NCBI GenBank assembly: GCA_025351545.1
Contig: JANXVQ010000287.1
Location: forward strand, 1 to 5,501
Source of the DNA: Spirosoma sp.
Lineage (GTDB): Bacteria > Bacteroidota > Bacteroidia > Cytophagales > Spirosomataceae
Length of the DNA stretch: 5,501 bases
Direction: 5' to 3'
Shown here: positions 1 to 5,103 of the stretch, piece after piece
How positions within the stretch are numbered: the first letter of the stretch is position 1
Layout of the letters: the number at the start of each line of letters is the position of its first letter
Notes under the pieces: generated by a model
Seen by the model: only the letters and a program-made list of their open reading frames with translations
What the model was told of the DNA's origin: nothing
The model's database searches: none
Made by a program: the position numbers and the translations under genes

Positions 1-183
1 CTTCATTTTCTGCGGCTCGAAACCCCAGAAATAAGCCAGACCCATTTGCAAATCGGCTTCTTTCAATAGCGCGTTTGTTCGTACTATTTCCTGAACCGGA
101 TTGGTAACGGCAGTTAGTCCGCCCATCGATAAGGTGGCCGCAGACGCACTTTGTTTGATGAATTTTCGACGTGAGTTTTCCAC
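1..183 (-). CDS. Tat-exported protein, N-terminus only
   Basis: A minus-strand reading frame of 61 codons is open from a GTG at 183 to the left edge. An in-frame stop (TAG on the minus strand) lies at 204-202. The start reads (V/M)ENSRRKFIKQSASAATLSMGG, a good twin-arginine signal (SRRKFIK) followed by a small hydrophobic Ala/Ser/Gly segment. The product is therefore expected to be folded in the cytoplasm and exported to the periplasm. The first ATG is codon 20, inside the signal, so GTG is preferred; no Shine-Dalgarno sequence is visible, as is usual in Bacteroidota. The mature part begins with ADLQMGLAYFWGFEPQKMK. That resembles the first strand of a TIM-barrel sugar isomerase or dehydratase (mannonate dehydratase-like), but this is only an impression from 61 residues. 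It is divergent from the truncated gene at 377. Confidence 0.7.
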   Translation of the reverse strand, partial: MENSRRKFIKQSASAATLSMGGLTAVTNPVQEIVRTNALLKEADLQMGLAYFWGFEPQKMK

Positions 184-376
184 GATACAGACAATAAGAG
201 ACTATTTTTTGATGCTATATGTTGAGGTCGCCACTAATTCTTTTGACTGAAACGTAAAGATAAATTTCTGACTATACTACCCCCACCCCAGTTGGCGACA
301 ACAAACGTCTGGCTCCTTTCCTGAAAAATAACGGTATCCCCGTAACTTACGCTCCTTACATAGAAATTTGAAAATC

Positions 377-926
377 ATGCGATTGTACTTATTACTGACG
401 ACTGCCATTCTGTTGCTGTTTTTGCTTTTTCCGATAGGCAGTCAGGCTCAAAAGGCTACCGAAATCCGACGATTTCAACTGAAGGAAGTTCAGCAGGGCG
501 TAGCGGTTGATCCAACGCATTTTTACGTTATCAACAATCATTCGCTGACGAAGCATACCAAATCGGACGGGAAACAAGTGGCGGCCTGGCGTGATACAAC
601 GGGATTGCTGAAGCACATGAATAGTGGCGTAGTCATTGGCAGGAAACTTTACTGTACACACTCCAATTACCCCGATGTGCCGATGGCGAGTTCTATCGAG
701 ATTTTCGATACCCGAACGCTTCAGCCTATTGGTAATCATAGCTTTGGCCTGTTTCCCGGTTCCATAACCTGGGCCGACTTTTATCAGGGTTACTGGTGGG
801 TTGCCTTTGCCAACTATTCGAATAAATCGTCGGCCGAAGGCCGCGATAATCGGTGGACAACGCTGGTTAAATTCAACTCAACCTGGCAGCAACTCGAAGC
901 ATGGGCTTTCCCGGCTACTGTGTTAC
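377..926 (+). pseudogene. secreted beta-propeller-like protein, truncated by IS insertion
   Basis: The frame begins at ATG 377 (a TTG at 368 is also in frame but adds only three residues). The first ~25 residues are a Sec signal: MRLY, a long Leu-rich core, then GSQAQ, with cleavage probably after SQA. The mature part has short repeated beta-type segments (FYVINNHSLTKH, GVVIGRKLYCTHSN, SSIEIFDTRTL, QGYWWVAFANY) like a periplasmic or extracellular beta-propeller. It resembles proteins labelled 'cycloisomerase' in Bacteroidota, a name that is not a demonstrated function. Host coding sequence stops at the TTAC ending at 926. The frame then runs ten codons into the IS left end (RERFKKAPRL) and stops at 956-958. 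About 183 residues remain, and the missing C-terminal part is not found right of the IS. It is probably non-functional. Confidence 0.75.
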
Positions 927-965
927 GAGAAAGATTCAAGAAAGCCCCGCGCCTTTAGGCCGGGG
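923..965 (+). repeat. IS left end: TTAC target, AAAG guide and hairpin
   Basis: TTAC at 923-926 is the left cleavage and target tetranucleotide. AAAG at 941-944 is the presumed left guide that pairs with it. The hairpin follows immediately: CCCCG (945-949) pairs with CGGGG (961-965) and GCC (951-953) with GGC (958-960), with an unpaired C950 and a TTTA loop. This matches the ISHp608 arrangement, where TnpA binds the imperfect hairpin and the guide selects the cleavage site. Because it lies just past the truncated gene it could be mistaken for a rho-independent terminator, but no T-tract follows. Confidence 0.8.
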
Positions 966-1005
966 AGGAATTGAATCATGCGTAGCATAAGGTCTATCAA
1001 CAGTT

Positions 1006-1404
1006 CTACTTGGTCTTTTGCTCTTCTATGTAGCGTTTGATTGTCTCCTCTGAGATATGGCCTATACTTTCAACGTAGTACGAACGAGTCCACAGGGTAG
1101 GCAATTTTGACTTTAGCCACGTAAATTCATTTCGGAGTATGAACGACGTATATCCTTTGAGTTGGCTCACAACATATACAGGTGCATCGTTGGGTGTAAC
1201 TCGAATAAAAACGTGTACATGGTCGGGCATCACTTCAAGGCTTTCGATTTCCCATCCATGTTTTTCGGCCTGTTCATACAGTAGTTCTTTGAGTCGAACA
1301 TCAACCCCATTGGTTAATACTTTTCGCCTGTACTTAGGACACCAAATGAGGTGATACGAACAATTATAGACAGCATGTCCGGTTGATTTCCAACGTTCAT
1401 TCAT
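1006..1404 (-). CDS. tnpA: IS200/IS605 transposase TnpA (Y1 HUH)
   Basis: This is a single-strand DNA transposase acting as a dimer that cuts and rejoins the top strand at both IS ends. From ATG 1404 it is 132 residues, the usual family length. The HUH metal-binding pair lies in PDHVHVFI (H62 and H64). The catalytic tyrosine is Y125 in SEETIKRYIEEQ, with Q129 as the likely extra metal ligand. These positions are close to H64, H66 and Y127 of ISHp608 TnpA. The frame can be extended to an ATG at 1425, but that ATG lies only 2 bp past a minus-strand -7 box, upstream of any likely transcription start. The ATG at 1404, giving MNERWKSTGHAVY, is therefore chosen. It is divergent from tnpB with a 54-bp gap. 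All catalytic residues are present, so it may act on related IS copies in trans. Confidence 0.9.
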   Translation of the reverse strand: MNERWKSTGHAVYNCSYHLIWCPKYRRKVLTNGVDVRLKELLYEQAEKHGWEIESLEVMPDHVHVFIRVTPNDAPVYVVSQLKGYTSFILRNEFTWLKSKLPTLWTRSYYVESIGHISEETIKRYIEEQKTK

Positions 1405-1424
1405 AAAAAATAACAGTAGATACA

Positions 1425-1455
1425 TTGCAAATATATATCTTTTGGGTATATTTGC
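1425..1455. promoter_or_regulatory. divergent tnpA/tnpB promoter with symmetric -7 boxes
   Basis: On the plus strand, TTG (1425-1427), 19 bp and TATATTTG (1447-1454) fit the Bacteroidota consensus TTTG-N19-TANNTTTG. The -7 box ends 4 bp before the tnpB ATG at 1459, so the transcript would have almost no leader. On the minus strand, the same octamer TATATTTG occurs at 1435-1428 and points toward tnpA, but it has no clear -33 partner. The two boxes form a perfect 9-bp inverted repeat, GCAAATATA (1427-1435) and TATATTTGC (1447-1455), with an 11-bp spacer. This could also be an operator. Confidence 0.55.
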
Positions 1456-1458
1456 CTA

Positions 1459-2601
1459 ATGAATTTAACCACGTATCAATACAGAATCAAGGACTCAACA
1501 TCAGGTAAACATCTGACTCAGTCGGGCTATTCGGTGAATTATACGTGGAACTACTGCAATCAGGTAAACACCGAACGGTGGGCCAAATTCAGAAAGACGT
1601 TTTCCAACTACGACCTGCATAAGCTAACGGCTGGTTGCGGCAAAGAGTTAGGGCTTCACTCGCAGACCATTCAGGCCGTTTGTGATGAGTACGCCAAATG
1701 TGGCAAGCAGTTCAAGCGGGTAAAACTAAACTGGCGCTCCCGTAAACGGTCGTTAGGCTGGATTCCTTTCAAAGCATCGGGCGTAAAGATTAAATCCGAT
1801 ACGATAACCTACGGTGGTCGAACAGTCAAATTCTGGCTATCGCGTCCGATTGAAGGTATTGTTCGTTTTGGCTCATTTGCCCAAGACTCAAAAGGCCATT
1901 GGTTTGTGAATCTGGTCATTGAAGAAGCTGACAAGGGACGCATTAAAACGGGTAAAGAATGTGGTGTTGATTTGGGGTTGAAAACGCTGGCTACCCTATC
2001 TGATGGCGTTGAGTTGAGCCGGGAAAATTTAACTAAAGCCTTTGAGGAGGAGTTAGCCAAAGCCCAACGCGCCCGAAAGAAAAAACGCGTCACGGCCATA
2101 CACGCTAAGATTAAAAACAAACGCAAAGACTGGAACCATAAAGCCACTACGCGACTGGTACGCGAATATGACCATATCGTGGTGGGCAACGTGAGTAGTT
2201 CCAAACTAAAGAGAACACGCATGGCTAAAAGCGTTTCTGACGCTGGCTGGGCCGACTTCAAACTGATGCTTGTATATAAAGCGATTTCGCTTGGCGTCGA
2301 ATACAAAGAAGTGAATGAAAGTTTTTCAACCGTGATGTGTTCGGACTGCAAGGAACGGACAGGCCCAAAAGGTATGCTCGGCTTGAAAGTAAGGGAATGG
2401 GTATGTGTCGAATGTGGCTCCCTGCACTTGCGGGATGTTAACGCGGCAAAAAACATATTGTGGCACGGGCCACCCCGCGTTCTCCGTACAGGACATTGTA
2501 CGCTATTAAGGGAATCCCCCAGCCTTCAGGCGGGGGAGGATGTGTGCGATTCGTTCGCCCGAAATTACGCAAGTAAGGGATGGGCGGCAAGACCTGACTA
2601 A
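1459..2601 (+). CDS. tnpB: TnpB, transposon RNA-guided endonuclease (RuvC-like)
   Basis: TnpB proteins bind an omegaRNA made from the transposon's right end and cleave DNA next to a TAM equal to the insertion target (here presumably TTAC). The frame encodes 380 residues. The N-terminal wedge/recognition part ends near residue 160. RuvC-I is GVDLGLKTLATLSDG with D171. The arginine/lysine-rich bridge region is around 200-225. The RuvC-II region is YDHIVVGNVSSSKL. A zinc finger has C294, C297, C316 and C319, and RuvC-III is LRDVNAAKNI with D326. At the usual RuvC-II glutamate position there is G243/N244, a feature I recall from related Bacteroidota TnpBs; E284 or E287 may substitute. The frame runs through the right-end hairpin (ESPSLQAGED). 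Its last 19 residues (362-380) and its stop are supplied by the group II intron. If the intron is spliced out, the last exon codon D361 would instead be followed by QSGFLSVIRR and a stop at 5101-5103 (399 residues). Confidence 0.9.
   Translation: MNLTTYQYRIKDSTSGKHLTQSGYSVNYTWNYCNQVNTERWAKFRKTFSNYDLHKLTAGCGKELGLHSQTIQAVCDEYAKCGKQFKRVKLNWRSRKRSLGWIPFKASGVKIKSDTITYGGRTVKFWLSRPIEGIVRFGSFAQDSKGHWFVNLVIEEADKGRIKTGKECGVDLGLKTLATLSDGVELSRENLTKAFEEELAKAQRARKKKRVTAIHAKIKNKRKDWNHKATTRLVREYDHIVVGNVSSSKLKRTRMAKSVSDAGWADFKLMLVYKAISLGVEYKEVNESFSTVMCSDCKERTGPKGMLGLKVREWVCVECGSLHLRDVNAAKNILWHGPPRVLRTGHCTLLRESPSLQAGEDVCDSFARNYASKGWAARPD
2400..2541 (+). ncRNA. probable omegaRNA (reRNA) scaffold, guide junction interrupted
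   Basis: In IS200/IS605 elements the guide RNA overlaps the 3' end of tnpB and the right end, and its guide is the sequence just beyond the element. By analogy the scaffold should cover about the last 140 bp of the element, including the 2516-2536 hairpin. The 5' boundary is arbitrary. The group II intron enters at 2542, three bases before the element's true end. An unspliced transcript would thus carry the intron's first bases as its guide, whereas a spliced one would continue through CAA into 4990 onward. There is no direct evidence of transcription. Confidence 0.45.
2512..2541 (+). repeat. IS right end: GAAT guide, hairpin and split TCAA site
   Basis: GAAT (2512-2515) is the right guide. 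CCCCC (2516-2520) pairs with GGGGG (2532-2536) and GCC (2522-2524) with GGC (2529-2531), leaving an unpaired A2521 and a TTCA loop. The bases AGGAT follow, and then the intron begins. The T at 2541 is the first base of the expected TCAA cleavage site; the remaining CAA is at 4987-4989. Hairpin size, the unpaired base at the same place and the guide position mirror the left end, which supports assigning both ends to one element. Confidence 0.8.
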
Positions 2602-3146
2602 CAATTAGGTCTTGACAACTTGATAATTGTGAGGGTGTAAGTCCCTCTCCCCGGTGCAGGGGTAAAAGCACCACCCCTACGGTAGCGATTGGTCATCAAT
2701 CCGTAAAGCGGGGGGGAAAGGCGGTAACGGCGAACCTAACGGCGAACCCCGTCGAGCAGGAGTCTATGAATAGCGAAAGCGAAGATGTGGTTGAACTGTC
2801 GTCACCCGGTAAACAGCCAACCGCAACGGCGGACCGGTAGGTTAACAGGCTGTAGCCAAAAGGCAAAGGATAAGGGGTTGGCTGCTACTTCCCAGACCAA
2901 CTTGCACACCCACTAAACCCGGCAGAGAGCATCATTCTAACGACTCGAACAACGATTATCAGGAACGAAGTAACCATCTGTGGTTCTCAGCCCTAAGCAA
3001 GCTGAGTAGGTGCCAACCGGATGCCACAGAGTGGAAAGATTGCCTAAAAAGCCAATGCTCAGGGTAACGCCTGAGATATGCTGACGTAGGCACGATGTAA
3101 TGGATTGAATAGGGACAACCGGGCGGCCGGAGCCGTAGCAGTCAAA
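2542..3146 (+). ncRNA. group II intron ribozyme, domains I-III and start of IV
   Basis: There is no separate gene in this 605-bp stretch; it is the 5' half of the ribozyme. Visible elements include the GTGTG 5' end and a 7-bp stem AAGACCT (2589-2595) with AGGTCTT (2607-2613). Also present are the GAGGGTGTAAGTCCCTC segment typical of domain I, a small ATTG/CAAT stem around 2687-2700, and a 12-bp tandem duplication at 2725-2748. Exact domain borders cannot be set by eye. Apparent ORFs in this region on both strands are chance frames in structured RNA. Confidence 0.75.
2725..2748 (+). repeat. 12-bp perfect tandem duplication in intron domain I
   Basis: TAACGGCGAACC occurs twice back to back (2725-2736 and 2737-2748) without mismatch. 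It lies inside the ribozyme's 5' half. It could be a recent slippage duplication that disturbs domain I folding, or two halves of a legitimate internal loop. Confidence 0.8.
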
Positions 3147-4892
3147 ATGTCTAAAGCACGTATGGACAATACGATGATGGAATGGAAAGACCTGCCCTGG
3201 CGCAAGCTGGAACGCAGTGTTTTCAAGCTGCAAAAGCGCATATTCAAAGCCTCACAGCGTGGCGATGGAAGAACGGTTAGGCAACTCCAAAAGACGCTGA
3301 TGAGGTCATGGTCAGCCAAATGCTTATCGGTACGCAGGGTAACGCAGGATAATCAGGGCAAGAAAACAGCGGGAGTAGATGGCGTTAAAGACCTCGCTCC
3401 CGTCGAACGCTTACAACTGGTAGCCGAACTTACTCCCACCCAAAAGGCGCAACCCACCCGCCGAGTTTGGATACCCAAACCCGGTTCGGAGGAGAAACGC
3501 CCGTTAGGAATACCGACGATGAAAGATCGAGCCTTGCAAGCCCTAACCAAACAAGTATTGGAACCGGAATGGGAAGCCCGATTTGAAGCGAACAGCTATG
3601 GTTTTAGACCGGGGCGTTCCGCCCACGATGCGATAGCGGCCATCTTTGGTTGTATCAGTCGCCAATCCAAATACGTATTGGATGCTGATATAGCTAAATG
3701 CTTTGACCGCATTGACCACCAAGCCCTATTGAGCAAACTGAACACCTATCCGACGATTAACCGCTTACTTAAAGGCTGGCTAAAATCAGGCGTAATGGAT
3801 GGTGGAACACTGTTCCCAACCTCGGAAGGCACACCACAGGGAGGAGTTATCTCCCCCCTGCTGGCTAATATTGCCCTACACGGAATGGAACAATACATCA
3901 GAAATGCTTATCCCAAAAAGGAAGTCTGGAAGAATGGAAAACGAATAGGCTACACCAAGCCCGCGCATTTCATCCGCTACGCGGACGATTTCGTGATCTT
4001 GCACGAAGACCTAACCGTAGTTCAGGAATGCCAACGACTGATAGGGGAATGGTTAACGCACATGGGATTGGAACTAAAGGCCAGTAAAACAAGGCTCACG
4101 CACACCCTTTACGAACACGAAGGAAACGTAGGCTTTGACTTTCTTGGGTTCACCGTCAGGCAATACCCGGTAGGGAAATACCAAAGCGGCCTGAATACCA
4201 TGAAACAACTACTGGGCTTCAAAACCTTCATCACACCCGCTGAAAAAGGGATGGAACGGCATCGGGAAAAGATAAAAAAGATTGTCAAAGTTCATCGGGC
4301 ATCTACGCAAGAGAAGCTCATCGAAGAACTAAATCCGGTTATCCGGGGATGGTCTAATTATTACTCAACCGTTGTCAGCAGTCGCCACTTTTCAAAGTTG
4401 GATAACTGGATGTATCAGACGCTTCATAATTGGGCCGTGCATCGACACGCTAAAAAGTCTCCTCACTGGATCATGGGCAAATATTGGCTCATAGATCAGG
4501 GGGGGGCTGGCGTTTCGCGGCCCGAAGCGGAAAGGCACTCAGGAAAATCAGCCGCCACAAGGAAACCCCGATTAAACGGCACATTAAAGTGCAGAACAAC
4601 CGGAGTCCCTACGATGGCGATTGGGTCTATTGGACGGGGCCGCCCGTGCGGTACGCGAATGGGAACACACCCCGAAACGAATAAACGGGTATCGTTCTTA
4701 TTGAAACGGCAGAAGGGCAAATGCCCTCACTGTAAACTGTTCTTTAAGGTTGGAGACATGATGGAGGTTGACCATACTACCCCACGCTCACAGGGTGGCA
4801 AGGATGAATACCAAAACCTACAACTGCTTCACCGCCATTGCCACGACACCAAAACCGCTCAGGAAATGAGCGACATAGTGAGGTGTGTATGA
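3147..4892 (+). CDS. ltrA: group II intron reverse transcriptase/maturase, frameshifted in D domain
   Basis: This intron-encoded protein aids intron splicing and copies the RNA into a new DNA site by target-primed reverse transcription. ATG 3147 (MSKARMDNTMMEWKD) is the natural family start; the frame extends to TTG 3105. It encodes 581 codons. RT motifs run from about residue 20 to 345: D181 in LDADIAKCFD, GTPQGGVISP from 228, and YADD at 278-281. Domain X follows (LNPVIRGWSNYY, about 390-450). The HNH endonuclease is at 526-570, with CPHC, VDH (H543), NLQLLH and HRHC. Between about 4504 and 4650 the in-frame product is meaningless, while frame 2 encodes the expected D-domain sequence (GGGWRF, TPIKRHIKVQ, RSPYDGDWVYW). 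Two compensating indels are implied: one at the G8 run 4499-4506, the other near 4635-4655. As written, the DNA-binding domain is lost. It is a probable pseudogene unless a sequencing error is involved. Confidence 0.88.
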   Translation: MSKARMDNTMMEWKDLPWRKLERSVFKLQKRIFKASQRGDGRTVRQLQKTLMRSWSAKCLSVRRVTQDNQGKKTAGVDGVKDLAPVERLQLVAELTPTQKAQPTRRVWIPKPGSEEKRPLGIPTMKDRALQALTKQVLEPEWEARFEANSYGFRPGRSAHDAIAAIFGCISRQSKYVLDADIAKCFDRIDHQALLSKLNTYPTINRLLKGWLKSGVMDGGTLFPTSEGTPQGGVISPLLANIALHGMEQYIRNAYPKKEVWKNGKRIGYTKPAHFIRYADDFVILHEDLTVVQECQRLIGEWLTHMGLELKASKTRLTHTLYEHEGNVGFDFLGFTVRQYPVGKYQSGLNTMKQLLGFKTFITPAEKGMERHREKIKKIVKVHRASTQEKLIEELNPVIRGWSNYYSTVVSSRHFSKLDNWMYQTLHNWAVHRHAKKSPHWIMGKYWLIDQGGAGVSRPEAERHSGKSAATRKPRLNGTLKCRTTGVPTMAIGSIGRGRPCGTRMGTHPETNKRVSFLLKRQKGKCPHCKLFFKVGDMMEVDHTTPRSQGGKDEYQNLQLLHRHCHDTKTAQEMSDIVRCV

Positions 4893-4911
4893 CAAACACC
4901 ATTATATTGAG

Positions 4912-4986
4912 GAGCCGTGTGAGGTGAAAGTCTCAAGCACGGTTTTGAAGACCGGCGGGGTCGGTGACGACCTCGCCGAGTTTAAT
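4912..4986 (+). ncRNA. group II intron domains V and VI
   Basis: Domain V is the 34-nt hairpin 4912-4945: GAGCCG at its 5' base with the catalytic AGC (4913-4915), a GAAA tetraloop (4926-4929), and CACGGTTT closing the stem. Domain VI is an 11-bp stem, 4953-4963 with 4968-4978, closed by a GTGA tetraloop (GNRA type) and one G-U pair. A4979 is bulged between that stem and the pairs C4952-G4980 and A4951-T4981, so it is the predicted branch-point adenosine. The intron ends seven bases later at 4986. These ribozyme elements look intact, so any defect of this copy lies more likely in its protein or in domain I. Confidence 0.92.
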
Positions 4987-4989
4987 CAA

Positions 4990-5103
4990 AGTGGTTTCCT
5001 CAGTGTTATACGCAGGGATCGGTGCAGGCGCTGGCTAGTGACTGGGTGCCGACGTACTGCGAATTGCCATGTATGTAGACGAAGGTGGTTATTTGAGCGG
5101 TAA
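4990..5103 (+). other. decayed or unassigned sequence right of the IS
   Basis: This is the flank just beyond the reconstituted TCAA. No frame is open across it. Short protein-like stretches occur in different frames: ALASDWVPTYCELP in frame with the truncated left gene, and MYVDEGGYLSGKEAM one frame away from 5069. Neither is recognised. It could be the degraded N-terminal part of the Ig-repeat gene that follows. It does not look like the missing C-terminus of the beta-propeller gene at 377-926. Confidence 0.4.

Larger units (their letters stand above)
2542..4986 (+). mobile_element. group II intron with HNH-containing maturase
   Basis: The 5' end GTGTG fits the GUGYG consensus. The 3' end is ...GTTTAAT, with the bulged A of domain VI seven bases upstream, ending in the usual AY. 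The total length is 2,445 bp, with an RT/maturase ORF in domain IV. The boundaries are independently supported because removing the intron restores the IS608-type TCAA site. The intron is in the same orientation as tnpB and enters between codons (phase 0, after GAT = D361). The presence of an HNH domain and the ORF style suggest a chloroplast-like (CL) ORF class rather than bacterial class C. A possible EBS1 is GTTCTC (2983-2988), which could pair with exon bases GAGGAT (2536-2541) using two G-U pairs; this is tentative. Confidence 0.88.
927..4989 (+). mobile_element. IS608-like IS200/IS605 element interrupted by a group II intron
   Basis: The left boundary follows TTAC (923-926), the target preferred by IS608. 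Both ends carry subterminal hairpins with the tetranucleotide guides known from IS608 directly at their 5' foot: AAAG (941-944) at the left and GAAT (2512-2515) at the right. The GAAT guide predicts TCAA as the right cleavage site. It is reconstituted only when the intron at 2542-4986 is removed (T2541 joined to CAA 4987-4989). Without the intron the element would be about 1,618 bp. It carries divergent tnpA and tnpB. No target duplication is seen and none is expected for single-strand peel-and-paste transposition. In this copy the right cleavage site is split, so cis-transposition should be blocked at the DNA level. Confidence 0.85.

Noticed and set aside
242..268. Promoter TTTG ... TAAATTTC upstream of the 377 gene
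   Set aside because: The spacing is only 15 bp and the -7 box has a mismatch, too weak to list as a feature.
945..965. Rho-independent terminator after the truncated gene
   Set aside because: No T-tract follows. The AAAG foot and its mirror at the right end identify it as the IS left-end hairpin.
1809..2456. 215-codon minus-strand ORF opposite tnpB
   Set aside because: It is a shadow of the tnpB reading frame with Ser/Thr/Leu-rich low-complexity composition and no recognisable motif.
4484..4684. Separate 66-codon ORF inside the intron protein
   Set aside because: Its sequence matches the D domain expected for the maturase itself, so it marks the frameshifted segment of that gene rather than an independent gene.
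927..4989. IStron (IS605 plus group I intron)
   Set aside because: The intron has group II domains V and VI and an RT/maturase, and its ends do not coincide with the IS ends.
4885..5103. 72-codon plus-strand ORF over the intron 3' end
   Set aside because: It crosses domains V and VI, which are structural RNA. Only its last part could be translated, as the TnpB tail after splicing.
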